Positions 50,465 to 58,984 of a stretch of 62,546 nucleotides of DNA are shown here, one piece after another. The stretch lies in NCBI RefSeq assembly GCF_002160015.1, contig NZ_NFJT01000019.1, positions 1-62,546 of the forward strand. Reading direction: 5' to 3'. The stretch is from Anaerofilum sp. An201. Its GTDB lineage: Bacteria; Bacillota; Clostridia; Oscillospirales; Ruminococcaceae. The notes under the pieces were generated by a model. That model ran no database searches. It was given only the letters and a program-made list of their open reading frames with translations, and had not been told where the DNA came from. Position 1 is the stretch's first letter; each line of letters opens with the position of its first letter. Made by a program: the position numbers and the translations under genes.

Positions 50465-51460
50465 ATGAAAAAAATCCTCCTGCTTGCCACCGGCGGCACC
50501 ATCGCCTCGGTGAAATCCGACGAAGGGCTGGTGCCCGCCGCCACCCCGGCCCAGCTGCTGGCCGCTCTGCCCGACGCGCAGAAGCTGTGCCGGCTGGAAG
50601 CAAGGCAGCTGTTCAATCTGGACAGCACCAATTTCCAGCCCGAACACTGGCTGGCGCTGGCGGCCGAGATCCACCGCTGCTACCGCGAATACGACGGCTT
50701 CATCATCACCCACGGCACCGACACGATGGCCTACACCGCCGCCGCGCTGTCGTATCTGGTGCAGAACAGCGAAAAGCCCATCGTGCTCACCGGCGCGCAG
50801 CGCCCCATCAGCGACCCGGTGACCGACGCCAAAAAGAACCTGCTGGACTCCATCCGCTTTGCCTGCCGCGAACAGAGCCAGGGCGTGTATATCGTCTTTG
50901 ACGGCAAGGCCATTCTGGGCACCCGGGCGCGCAAGGTGCGCACCAAGAGCTACAGCGCCTTTGAGAGCATCAACTATCCGGTTGCCGCCTTCATCGACGA
51001 ACGGCGCATCCTGCAATATGTGGACACCGAGGACCAGGCGCAGCCGGTGACCTTTTACAACCGTCTGCACCCGAAGGTGTTCGTGCTGAAGCTGATCCCC
51101 GGCATCGAACCGGAGGTGCTGGAATACCTCAGCGGCCACTACGACGCCATCGTCATCGAGAGCTATGGCGTGGGCGGCGTGCCCTTCTACGGCCAGCGCA
51201 ACTTTCTGGAAAAGCTGCAGGCGCTCACCGAGAGCGGGAAGATCGTGGTCATCGCCACTCAGGTGATGCTGGAGGGCAGCGACGCCGAGCTGTACGAGGT
51301 GGGCTTCAAGGCCATCAACCGGTACAACGTGCTGCAGGCCTACGACATGACGGTGGAAGCCGCCGCCGTGAAGCTGATGTGGATCATGGGCCAGACCCGC
51401 GACTTCGCACAGGTGAAACGGCTGTTCTACCGGCCCATCCATCACGATGTGATGCTGTGA
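50465..51460 (+). CDS. ansA: Type I L-asparaginase
   Basis: A 331-residue amidohydrolase converting asparagine to aspartate and ammonia. The first catalytic Thr is in LLATGGTIAS at the start, the second in IITHGTDTMAYTAAALS. No signal peptide, so it is cytosolic. AAAGGG lies ten bases ahead of the ATG; upstream ATG codons belong to out-of-gene sequence. Confidence 0.93.
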   Translation: MKKILLLATGGTIASVKSDEGLVPAATPAQLLAALPDAQKLCRLEARQLFNLDSTNFQPEHWLALAAEIHRCYREYDGFIITHGTDTMAYTAAALSYLVQNSEKPIVLTGAQRPISDPVTDAKKNLLDSIRFACREQSQGVYIVFDGKAILGTRARKVRTKSYSAFESINYPVAAFIDERRILQYVDTEDQAQPVTFYNRLHPKVFVLKLIPGIEPEVLEYLSGHYDAIVIESYGVGGVPFYGQRNFLEKLQALTESGKIVVIATQVMLEGSDAELYEVGFKAINRYNVLQAYDMTVEAAAVKLMWIMGQTRDFAQVKRLFYRPIHHDVML

Positions 51461-51534
51461 AGGGGGCGCGAAAGCCCGAAAGGCAGCATGCGGTCTGCCG
51501 CCGGAAAGGGAAAAATCATCCTGCATTTGCAAGT

Positions 51535-51635
51535 CTGTGCACACCGAAAGACTTCCCCTCATCCGTCCCCCTGCGGGGGACAGCTTCCCCCCAGGGGGAA
51601 GCCTTTGGCAAAAATCGCCGGTGCCCCGTCCCGCC
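51535..51635 (+). repeat. Interspersed palindromic repeat, copy E
   Basis: Starts GTGCACACCGAAAGACTTCC, then CCTCATCCG, a CCCCC/GGGGG hairpin, CAGCTTCCCCCC, GGGGGAAGCCTTTGG and CGCCGGTGCC. It follows the asparaginase gene. Confidence 0.85.
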
Positions 51636-51650
51636 GGACGCCCTCTGCAT

Positions 51651-52025
51651 TCACCGCTTTCCCGTGCGTATGTATTCGATGAGTTCCTCCACATCGTTGA
51701 AATCGTCGTAATCGCCGTTCAGCCCCTCGCGGTGATAGACAACGCCGTTTTGCTCGTTTCGCGCAAGGCAGTCCAGCAGGTGTTCTTCCCCGTATCTCCG
51801 CGCAAACTCGGTGAAGGCATACGGCTTGATCTTGCTAAGGATGCCGTTCCGGCAAGGCTCCGGGCATTCGTAGCAGTGGGCAAGCGATTTGGCGAGGGAA
51901 CATTTTCTGTTTTCGCACCGGTCCGTATCCGGGCACTGCCCCGAATCGCAGCCGGCGCAGGCCACATTCTCCGAACACAGGCAGCAGGCCAGGCCGCACC
52001 GTGCAATCCCCAATTCCCGTTTCAT
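51651..52025 (-). CDS. DUF3795 cysteine-rich protein
   Basis: A 124-residue protein of unknown role. Ten cysteines fall in the first 75 residues (CGLACCLC, CAGC, CPDTDRCENRKC, CYECPEPC), the DUF3795 pattern, thought to bind zinc or a cluster. The C-terminus is helical and acidic. AAGGAAGGAGACACCGG leads to the ATG at 52023-52025. The upstream in-frame extension to 52100 contains the promoter and is rejected. Confidence 0.85.
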   Translation of the reverse strand: MKRELGIARCGLACCLCSENVACAGCDSGQCPDTDRCENRKCSLAKSLAHCYECPEPCRNGILSKIKPYAFTEFARRYGEEHLLDCLARNEQNGVVYHREGLNGDYDDFNDVEELIEYIRTGKR

Positions 52026-52068
52026 CCGGTGTCTCCTTCCTTGGGCGGATATGCCCTGTACTGCCCTC

Positions 52069-52097
52069 AGTATATCACACCTAAAGGTTGTTATCAA
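52069..52097 (-). promoter_or_regulatory. Promoter of the DUF3795 gene
   Basis: TTGATA, 17 bases, TATACT on the minus strand, about 40 bases before the start codon. Confidence 0.7.
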
Positions 52098-52134
52098 CAC
52101 ATTTTAACAACTTTTTTTATTTTTTGTTTTTCCC

Positions 52135-52788
52135 TCATTTCACCCCTGCCCAGCGGTCTTTCATGCTGGGCTCGTCCGGGTCGTAGACGATGCCCTGCAT
52201 CCGCTGCACAAACATCTCCCCGAACTGTTTGCCGCACTTTTCCACCTCGCTCATCACCAGCGCCGTGCCCTGGGGCGTGGTGTTCCAGTTCGCGCGGGTG
52301 ATGTTCTCGATGTCGCACGGGCAGACGAAGAATTTCGTTTTGGGATAAAAGAACTGGTAGTACATATACGCCCGGCGCGCGTGCAGCGATTTGCAGCACA
52401 AAATCGCCCGCCGCACCGCAAGGCCCGCCGCGTCGGTGACACGCCTGGAAAACCGCGCGTTGTCCCAGGTGGAGACGGCGCGGTCTTCTCTCAGGATGGC
52501 TTCGCGGGGCACCCCGTCCCCGGCGCAGACGTCGGCCAGAAACTCCCACTCGGTGGCATACGGGCCGGGATACCGCTGCGGCTCGTCCGCCACCGCCACA
52601 AACCTGCCGTCGTGCACGCTGTACCGCCCCGACGGCAGGATATACGGCGCATACCCCGCCCTGTACAATTCCGCCGCCCGGTGCCCCTCGCAGGCATAGG
52701 CGCCGCCGGTGACAAAGATGATATCCGCCCGCTGCGGCTCGTCCTCCAGAAAAATGAACTGCGTGATGTCGGCCATCATATCGGCCAT
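52135..52788 (-). CDS. YdcF/DUF218 family protein
   Basis: A 217-residue protein. ADIIFVTGGAYACEGHRAAELYRAG and ILPSGR near the start, then STWDNARFSRRV and ILCCKSLHARRAYMYYQ, are typical of the DUF218 fold, which binds S-adenosylmethionine in YdcF. It lacks the membrane anchor of SanA/ElyC relatives, so it is probably cytosolic. Several ATG codons compete for the start (52788, 52779, 52776). Function unknown. Confidence 0.8.
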   Translation of the reverse strand: MADMMADITQFIFLEDEPQRADIIFVTGGAYACEGHRAAELYRAGYAPYILPSGRYSVHDGRFVAVADEPQRYPGPYATEWEFLADVCAGDGVPREAILREDRAVSTWDNARFSRRVTDAAGLAVRRAILCCKSLHARRAYMYYQFFYPKTKFFVCPCDIENITRANWNTTPQGTALVMSEVEKCGKQFGEMFVQRMQGIVYDPDEPSMKDRWAGVK

Positions 52789-52841
52789 ATGGACCCGCCC
52801 CCTTGTGTTTTCTCCATGCTACCGCAAGGGCGGCGGGATTG

Positions 52842-53546
52842 TCAAGCGTTGGGCGAACGGCTCTCGATCTGGGCATACAGGTATTCCAGCGCGTCGGACA
52901 GGCCGCCCAGTTCGTCGATCAGCCCCTCCTGCACCGCCCGCTCGCCGTCCAGTACGGTGCCCACGTCCATCACCAACTCGCCGGTGTCCATCATCAGCTG
53001 GGTGAAGCGCTGGGCGCTGATCGACGAATGCTGCGCCACAAAGCCGGTGATCCGCTCCTGCATCTGCTCAAAGTACCGCATCGTCTGCGGCACCCCCAGC
53101 ACCAGCCCCGAATGGCGCACCGGGTGGATGGTCATGGTGGCGGTGGGAACGATGAAGCTGCGCTGGGCCGACACCGCCAGCGGAATGCCGATGGAATGTC
53201 CGCCGCCCAGCACCAGCGTGGCCGACGGCTTTTTGATGCCGCTGATCAGCTCGGCCAGCGCCAGGCCCGCCTCCACATCGCCGCCCACCGTGTTCAGGAT
53301 CACCAGCAGCCCCTCCACCACCGGGTCCTCCTGGATGGCCACCAGCTGCGGGATGACATGCTCGTATTTGGTGGTCTTTTGGCTGGGCCCGGCCAGGGTG
53401 TGCCCCTCGATCTGGCCGATCACCGTCAGGCAATGGATGGCGTGGCGTCCGCGGGTGCACATCGAACCGAAATCCCGGATATCCTGACGCGCCTCTTCGG
53501 CTTCGTCCTCGTGCGAAAATTCATTTACAGAATGCAGCTGCAGCAT
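52842..53546 (-). CDS. tepA: ClpP-like serine protease, TepA type
   Basis: A 234-residue ClpP-fold protease. GLLVILNTVGGDVEAGLALAEL and VLGGGHSIGIPLAVSA carry the likely nucleophile Ser; MTIHPVRHSGLVLG holds the His. TepA-type proteins of Firmicutes are linked to protein export or spore development. ATG at 53544-53546 follows GGGAGGA; the extension to 53642 has no ribosome site. Confidence 0.88.
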   Translation of the reverse strand: MLQLHSVNEFSHEDEAEEARQDIRDFGSMCTRGRHAIHCLTVIGQIEGHTLAGPSQKTTKYEHVIPQLVAIQEDPVVEGLLVILNTVGGDVEAGLALAELISGIKKPSATLVLGGGHSIGIPLAVSAQRSFIVPTATMTIHPVRHSGLVLGVPQTMRYFEQMQERITGFVAQHSSISAQRFTQLMMDTGELVMDVGTVLDGERAVQEGLIDELGGLSDALEYLYAQIESRSPNA

Positions 53547-53635
53547 GGCAAATCCTCCCTCTTTTCGCGTTTTCTGCCTTCCCTCAGCATAGCCCGGACC
53601 GCGTATGAGTATACACCGAAAACTTCGCCAAAAAT

Positions 53636-53663
53636 TTGACAAATTGTGTGAACAGTGTATAAT
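53636..53663 (+). promoter_or_regulatory. Promoter of icd
   Basis: TTGACA, 16 bases, TATAAT, about 70 bases before the start codon. It could also transcribe rex through the 40-base gap. Confidence 0.82.
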
Positions 53664-53734
53664 AAACTTGATATGGTTGATTTGCGGCCTGCCGCCCGGT
53701 GCGCCGCAGACGAGAAAAGAGGGGGATTGTCAAA

Positions 53735-54892
53735 ATGATCGACACCAAACAGGCGCTGGAGCGCTTTGAAAAGCTGATTGAGATGCAGCGCGCCCGCGTG
53801 GCCGCCATGCAGGCGCAGGGCGACTTCGTGGACTACGCTGCGCTGGATAAAATCATCATCGGCGTGTGCGGCGGCGACGGCATCGGCCCCGTCATCACCC
53901 ACGAGGCCGAGCGCGTGCTGCGCTTTTTGCTGGCCGACGAGGTGAAGGCCGGCAAGGTGGAATTCCGCGAGATCGACGGCCTGACCATCGAGAACCGCGT
54001 GGCCGCCATGAAGGCGATCCCGGACGATGTGCTGGCCGAGCTGAAGGCCTGCCACGTGATCCTGAAGGGACCCACCACCACCCCCCGCGCCGGCGATCCC
54101 TGGCCCAACATCGAGAGCGCCAACGTTGCCATGCGCAAGGAGCTGGACCTGTTCGCCAACGTGCGCCCGGTGAAGGTGCCGGAAAAGGGCATCGACTGGA
54201 CCTTCTTCCGCGAGAACACCGAGGGCGCCTACACGATGGGCAGCCTGGGCTTTGAGGTGGAGGACGGCGTCAGCCTCGACTTCACCGTCACCACCACCGA
54301 GGGCACCCTGCGCATCGCCCGCATGGCCTACGACTACGCCCGCAAGAACCACAAGAACCGTGTGTCCATCGTGACCAAGGCCAACATCGTGAAGGCCACC
54401 GACGGCAAGTTCCTGAAGCTGTGTCAGCAGGTCGCCGAGGAGTACCCCGAGATCACCACCGACGACTGGTACATCGACATCATGACCGCCAAGCTGGTGG
54501 ACGAGAAGCGCCGCCGCGATTTCCGCGTGTTCGTGCTGCCCAACCTCTACGGCGACATCATCACCGACGAGGCCGCCGAGTTCCAGGGCGGCGTCGGCAC
54601 CGCCGGCAGCGCCAACCTGGGCAAGCGGTACGCGATGTTCGAGGCCATCCACGGCTCTGCGCCGCGCATGGTGAAGGAAGGCCGCGACAAATACGCCGAT
54701 CCCTGCAGCATGCTGCGCGCTTCGGTGCTGCTGCTGAGCCACATCGGGTACCAGGACAAGGCCGACAAGCTGGAGGCCGCGCTGGACAAGTGCATGTTCG
54801 AGGAGAAAGCGCTGGTCGTGACCGGCCGCGACACCGGCTGCACCACCGAGGAGTTCGGCGACTACGTGATGCGCACCATCGAGTCGCTGTGA
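53735..54892 (+). CDS. icd: Isocitrate/isopropylmalate dehydrogenase family enzyme
   Basis: A 385-residue decarboxylating dehydrogenase. After a 40-residue helical extension, IIIGVCGGDGIGPV begins the fold; FANVRPVKVPEKGIDWTFFRENTEG, ANIVKATDG, and the metal/substrate line LPNLYGDIITDEAAEFQGG follow. The pattern fits isocitrate dehydrogenase making 2-oxoglutarate. The coenzyme cannot be judged by eye. The start at 53735 follows GAGGGGG. It lies upstream of rex with a 40-base gap. Confidence 0.88.
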   Translation: MIDTKQALERFEKLIEMQRARVAAMQAQGDFVDYAALDKIIIGVCGGDGIGPVITHEAERVLRFLLADEVKAGKVEFREIDGLTIENRVAAMKAIPDDVLAELKACHVILKGPTTTPRAGDPWPNIESANVAMRKELDLFANVRPVKVPEKGIDWTFFRENTEGAYTMGSLGFEVEDGVSLDFTVTTTEGTLRIARMAYDYARKNHKNRVSIVTKANIVKATDGKFLKLCQQVAEEYPEITTDDWYIDIMTAKLVDEKRRRDFRVFVLPNLYGDIITDEAAEFQGGVGTAGSANLGKRYAMFEAIHGSAPRMVKEGRDKYADPCSMLRASVLLLSHIGYQDKADKLEAALDKCMFEEKALVVTGRDTGCTTEEFGDYVMRTIESL

Positions 54893-54932
54893 GGGCGGCC
54901 AGTTTTTACAGGAAATAGGAGTTGGTTGGTTC

Positions 54933-55568
54933 ATGCCAGTGCAGGGAAAGGTTTCGGTTCCCGTCATCAAGCGGCTGCCCAAATATTACCGCTATCTGTC
55001 CGAAATGAAGCAGAAGGGCCTCACCAAGGTGTCGTCCAGCGAGCTGGCCCGCATGATGGGCACCACGGCCTCGCAGGTGCGGCAGGATTTCAACTGCTTC
55101 GGCGGGTTTGGCCAGCAGGGGATCGGCTACAACGTCGAGGTGCTGCTGTATGAGCTGGGGCATCTTTTGTTCCGCGAGGAACCGCTGGACGCGATCCTGA
55201 TCGGCACCGGCCGTCTGGGCACCGCCATCTCCAGCTATCTCACCAACGATGCGCGCGGATACCGGCTGGTGGCGGCCTTTGATATCCGTCCCGACCAGGT
55301 GGGGCGGCAGCTGTTCGGTGTGTGTATCCAGCACGTTTCCAATCTGCGCGCCTTCTGCCAGCAGCATCACCCGCAGGTGGCGGTGCTGTGTGTGCCCAAA
55401 TCCAGCGCCAAAGACCTTGCGCCCACGCTGGTGGATATGGGCATCCGCGGGTTCTGGAATTTCAGCCACTACGACCTTTCGGTGGCCTATCCCAACGTTG
55501 TGGTGGAAAATGTACATCTGGGCGACAGCCTGATGAGCCTGAGCTATCAGGTGAACCATCTGGGCTGA
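54933..55568 (+). CDS. rex: Redox-sensing repressor Rex
   Basis: A 211-residue repressor that leaves DNA when NADH is high, controlling fermentation genes. The N-terminal winged helix is visible as VIKRLPKYYRYLSEM and SSSELARMMGTTASQVRQDFNCFGGFGQQGIGY; the Rossmann domain begins with LIGTGRLGTAI, and the swapped C-terminal helix closes the protein. Length is normal. A candidate Rex site lies at the transcarboxylase promoter (60366-60383). Confidence 0.95.
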   Translation: MPVQGKVSVPVIKRLPKYYRYLSEMKQKGLTKVSSSELARMMGTTASQVRQDFNCFGGFGQQGIGYNVEVLLYELGHLLFREEPLDAILIGTGRLGTAISSYLTNDARGYRLVAAFDIRPDQVGRQLFGVCIQHVSNLRAFCQQHHPQVAVLCVPKSSAKDLAPTLVDMGIRGFWNFSHYDLSVAYPNVVVENVHLGDSLMSLSYQVNHLG

Positions 55569-55590
55569 ACGCCGGGAACACAAACATACA

Positions 55591-55619
55591 GCCGGGCAGC
55601 GGCGCTGCCCGGCCTTTTT
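55591..55619 (+). terminator. Terminator of icd-rex
   Basis: GCCGGGCAGC and GCTGCCCGGC form a 10-bp stem with a 3-base loop, then CTTTTT. Confidence 0.93.
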
Positions 55620-55634
55620 ATGGGGAGAAGTACG

Positions 55635-56237
55635 ATGGCAAAACTCTACTATCGCTATGGTGCGATGAACAGCGGCAAGTCCACCGCCCTGATGCAGGTG
55701 GCCCACAACTACGAGGAGCGCGGCATGCGGGTGCTGGTGATGAAGCCGGCGGTGGATACCAAGGGCGGCGACCGTCTGGTGTCGCGGCTGGGGGTGACGC
55801 GGAAGGTGGACGTGAGCGTTTCCGCCGAAATGGATGTGCTGGAGGCGGTGCGGGCAGCCGCCGAGCAGGCCCCGCTGGCCTGCGTTCTGGTGGACGAAAG
55901 CCAGTTCCTCACGCCGGCACAGGCGGAGCAGCTGTTCCGGGTGACGGTGGAGCTGTCTGTTCCGGTGATCTGCTACGGCCTGCGCACCGATTTTTCGCTG
56001 AAAGGCTTCCCCGGCTCCACCCGTCTGCTGGAGCTGGCCCACGAGATCGAGGAGATGAAAACCATCTGCACCTGCGGCCGCAAGGCGGTGTGCAACGGGC
56101 GGATGGTGAACGGCGAGTTCGTCTTTGAGGGGGATCAGGTGGCCATCGACCAGGAAAACAACGTGCAGTACCAGAGCCTGTGCGCCCAGTGCTATTTTGA
56201 AAAGCGCGCGGAATTCTTTGCCAAACACCGCAAATAA
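55635..56237 (+). CDS. tdk: Thymidine kinase
   Basis: A 200-residue type II thymidine kinase for deoxyribonucleoside salvage. P-loop YGAMNSGKSTALM, Walker B VLVDESQFL, the lid GLRTDFSLKGFPGS, and a four-Cys zinc site (CTCGRKAVC and CAQC) are all present. GGGGAG lies seven bases ahead of the ATG; an ATG five codons earlier overlaps the ribosome site. Confidence 0.96.
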   Translation: MAKLYYRYGAMNSGKSTALMQVAHNYEERGMRVLVMKPAVDTKGGDRLVSRLGVTRKVDVSVSAEMDVLEAVRAAAEQAPLACVLVDESQFLTPAQAEQLFRVTVELSVPVICYGLRTDFSLKGFPGSTRLLELAHEIEEMKTICTCGRKAVCNGRMVNGEFVFEGDQVAIDQENNVQYQSLCAQCYFEKRAEFFAKHRK

Positions 56238-56244
56238 AAAACAC

Positions 56245-56284
56245 AGCGCCGAAACCCTGTTCACAGAGGCTCCGGCGCTTTTTT
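56245..56284. terminator. Shared terminator of tdk and the next gene
   Basis: AGCGCCG pairs with CGGCGCT around a 21-base loop, with A and T runs on the two sides. It overlaps the last codons of the membrane protein gene by two bases. Confidence 0.75.
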
Positions 56285-56975
56285 ATTGCTCTTTTGTCTG
56301 TGCGGCGCCGAGGCGGCGTTCCAGCTCGTCGAAGTCCTGGCAGGCCTCCTCGCCCTGGTAGTCCTGCCTTGCTTCGGCCAGCAGGCGGGCGGCGGCCTTT
56401 TTCTCCCCGTTTGCGGCCGTTTCAAAGATCGCCAGCACATCCGCCAGCGCTCCCAGCTGCGCGCGGTATTTCTGCAGCCCGGCCCGGTTGTGCCGCATGG
56501 TCTCCAGCGCTTCCCTGTCCTCTTTCAAATAGAAACACACATACGCCAGATTTGCCAGATACAGCGCGCGCTGCAATCCGCGCAGCCGCCGCCAGGAGAT
56601 CTCCAGCAGCGCTTCTTTCGCGGCTGTCCAATCCCCTTTCTGGCAAAAGGCCGCGCACAGGTTGATGCACCGGATGCCCCGCAGAAAGGCCGAGCGCTTC
56701 CCCGCCAGCAGCTCGTTGAGAGACTGGATGTAGCGGTCGGGGTCTTTTTCCTCTGCCAGGATGGGATACAGGGCCGAGACCTGACGGGAGACCTCCCGCA
56801 GCCACAGGGCGTTGATGACCAGCGCAGCCGCGACCGCCCCCACGCCCACCAGCGCGAACAGCAGCGCCAGCCACTGCGGGCCCAGCCCCAGCGACAGGCT
56901 GGCCACCAGCACCAGCGCTCCCGCCAGCAGCACGCCGGCCCACCACAAAGCACGCAGCAAACCGCGGTTTTCCAT
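56283..56975 (-). CDS. Two-TM membrane protein with a TPR-like cytosolic part
   Basis: A 230-residue protein. TM segments lie at about 10-30 and 35-57. The rest is helical and resembles tetratricopeptide units (GDWTAAKEALLEIS, ALYLANLAYVCFYLKEDREAL and LLAEARQDYQG). I do not recognise a family. It has its own promoter and terminator. Confidence 0.7.
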   Translation of the reverse strand: MENRGLLRALWWAGVLLAGALVLVASLSLGLGPQWLALLFALVGVGAVAAALVINALWLREVSRQVSALYPILAEEKDPDRYIQSLNELLAGKRSAFLRGIRCINLCAAFCQKGDWTAAKEALLEISWRRLRGLQRALYLANLAYVCFYLKEDREALETMRHNRAGLQKYRAQLGALADVLAIFETAANGEKKAAARLLAEARQDYQGEEACQDFDELERRLGAAQTKEQ

Positions 56976-57015
56976 CGGGTCTCCCCCTTTCGTATCGGGA
57001 CAATCGGTATGATTT

Positions 57016-57024
57016 ATTATAGCA
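57016..57024 (-). promoter_or_regulatory. Extended -10 promoter of the membrane protein gene
   Basis: TGC next to TATAAT on the minus strand; the -35 is poor. About 40 bases before the start codon. Confidence 0.55.
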
Positions 57025-57054
57025 TACAGATCGCAAAATCACCACAATTTCGGC

Positions 57055-57092
57055 AAAAAACGCCCCGCGCTTTTGACGGCGCGGGGCGTTTT
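57055..57092 (-). terminator. Terminator of the transcarboxylase operon
   Basis: AACGCCCCGCGC pairs with GCGCGGGGCGTT around a 9-base loop, followed by TTTT on the minus strand; 16 bases after the last stop. Confidence 0.9.
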
Positions 57093-57107
57093 GCATTCGT
57101 TATGCGA

Positions 57108-58514
57108 TCAGACCGGATGGCTCTTGTTTGCGAAGTCCACATGGTCGCCGTCCACGCCGGCGATCTTGTTGTTGCGCTTCTCGAAGAACTTGGGAGCCAC
57201 CTGGGGGAACATGGCGTAGGTGAGCACGTCCTCTTCCTGCACCACGTACTTGCTGGCCTCGGCCTTCAGCTTGTCCATCTCAGGCTCCAGGGTGTCGGCG
57301 AAGCGGCAGGTGATGGGCTGCTCGTCGCCCAGGATCTGCTTGGTGAACTCGGGGCTGATGGGAGCCGGAGTCTTGCCGTAGTCGCCGTGGACCAGGCCCT
57401 TGAACTCCTTGGTGACCATCTTGTAGCGCTCGCCCAGGATCACGTTGAACACCGCCTGGGTGCCCACGATCTGGCTGGTGGGGGTGACCAGAGGAGGATA
57501 GCCGGAATCCTTGCGGACACGGGGGATCTCCTGCAGCACTTCCTCCAGCTTGTCCTCCTTGCCGGCGTCCTTCAGCTGCTTGAGCAGGTTGGACAGCATG
57601 CCGCCCGGAACCTGATACAGCAGGGTGTTGGCGTCCACGCCCAGCATCTTGGGGCTGATCTGGCCGTTGGCGATGTATTTCTCACGCAGTTTGGCAAAGT
57701 GAGCGCGCACTACGTTCAGTTTCTTCAGGTCCAGACCGGTGTCGTACTCGGTGCCCTGCAGGGCGGCCACCAGGCTCTCGGTGGGCATATGGGAGGTGCC
57801 CAGAGCCAGCGGGCTCATCGCGGTGTCGATGATGTCGGCGCCGGCCTCGATGGCCTTCAGGATGCTCATGGAAGCCAGACCGGAGGTGTAGTGGCTGTGC
57901 ACGTCCACCGGGATCTTGACGGTGGCCTTCAGGGCGCTCACCAGCTCGGAAGCGGCGGTGGGAGTCAGCAGGCCGGCCATGTCCTTGATGCAGATGGAAT
58001 TGGCGCCCATCTCCTCCAGGGTCTTGGCGTAGTTGGCAAAGTACTCATTGTTGTGCACGGGGCTCAGGGTGTAGCTGATGCAGCCCTGCACATGAGCGCC
58101 TTCTTTGCGAGTGGCGCGGATGGCGGTCTCCAGGTTGCGCGGATCGTTCAGCGCGTCGAAGATGCGCAGGATGTCGATGCCATTGGCAACGGACTTCTGC
58201 ACAAAGTACTCGACGGCGTCGTCGGCGTAGGGGCGGTAGCCCAGCATGTTCTGGCCGCGGAACAGCATCTGCAGCTTGGTCTTGGGCATCTCCTTGCGCA
58301 GGATGCGCAGGCGCTCCCACGGATCTTCGTCCAGGAAACGGATGCAGGCGTCAAAGGTGGCGCCGCCCCAGCACTCGACCGAGTAGTAGCCGATCTCGTC
58401 CATAGCGGGCAGGATGGGACGCATTTCGTCCATGGTCATGCGGGTGGCCAGCAGAGACTGGTGGGCGTCGCGCAGCACGACCTCTGTAATTTTCACAGGT
58501 TTCGCCAATGTCAT
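57108..58514 (-). CDS. Pyruvate/oxaloacetate carboxyltransferase subunit (5S/OadA type)
   Basis: A 468-residue carboxyltransferase that moves CO2 between biotin and pyruvate/oxaloacetate. RDAHQSLLATRMTMDEM at the start is the metal-binding motif; CIKDMAGLL carries the lysine expected to be carbamylated; HSHYTSGLA holds the metal-binding His pair. It ends without a fused biotin domain, like the 5S subunit of transcarboxylase; the biotin carrier is a separate gene just upstream. No sodium-pump beta subunit or biotin carboxylase is near. Confidence 0.92.
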   Translation of the reverse strand: MTLAKPVKITEVVLRDAHQSLLATRMTMDEMRPILPAMDEIGYYSVECWGGATFDACIRFLDEDPWERLRILRKEMPKTKLQMLFRGQNMLGYRPYADDAVEYFVQKSVANGIDILRIFDALNDPRNLETAIRATRKEGAHVQGCISYTLSPVHNNEYFANYAKTLEEMGANSICIKDMAGLLTPTAASELVSALKATVKIPVDVHSHYTSGLASMSILKAIEAGADIIDTAMSPLALGTSHMPTESLVAALQGTEYDTGLDLKKLNVVRAHFAKLREKYIANGQISPKMLGVDANTLLYQVPGGMLSNLLKQLKDAGKEDKLEEVLQEIPRVRKDSGYPPLVTPTSQIVGTQAVFNVILGERYKMVTKEFKGLVHGDYGKTPAPISPEFTKQILGDEQPITCRFADTLEPEMDKLKAEASKYVVQEEDVLTYAMFPQVAPKFFEKRNNKIAGVDGDHVDFANKSHPV

Positions 58515-58558
58515 TCACCTCATTCAATTGTTGGCAGCATCACAAAGGGCGCTGTTTC

Positions 58559-58924
58559 TCAGTTCATGGTCACCAGGACATCGTCCACGTTGACGGTCTC
58601 GCCCTTGGCGCAGTTGATGCCGGCCACGGTGCCGTCCTGCGGAGCAACGATCTCGTTCTCCATCTTCATGGCTTCCAGGATCACCAGGATCTGGCCGGCC
58701 TTCACGGCGTCGCCAACCTTCACCTTCACGTCCAGGATGTTGCCGGGCATGGGAGCCTTCACGCTGACAGCGCCGGCGGCAGCGGCAGCCTTGGGAGCAG
58801 CGGCGGGGGCGGGAGCAGCCTTGGGAGCGGCGGGAGCAGCAGCCACGGGAGCGGCGCCGGCGGCCAGCTCTTCAACGGTGACATCGTAGGCAGCGCCATT
58901 GACGGTGATATTGAAATGTTTCAT
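58559..58924 (-). CDS. Biotin carboxyl carrier protein (1.3S type)
   Basis: A 121-residue carrier. Residues 1-20 precede an Ala/Pro-rich flexible arm (about 21-52); the biotinyl domain follows with EAMKMEN, Lys87 being the biotin site. It should swing the carboxyl group between the two carboxyltransferase subunits encoded on either side. Length matches the 1.3S subunit of transcarboxylase and the gamma-chain carriers of decarboxylases. Confidence 0.95.
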   Translation of the reverse strand: MKHFNITVNGAAYDVTVEELAAGAAPVAAAPAAPKAAPAPAAAPKAAAAAGAVSVKAPMPGNILDVKVKVGDAVKAGQILVILEAMKMENEIVAPQDGTVAGINCAKGETVNVDDVLVTMN

Positions 58925-58984
58925 GATGGGATACCCTCCTAAAAATCATTGTATGGATGCCCTTTTTTGGGGCGTGAGCTTCAA

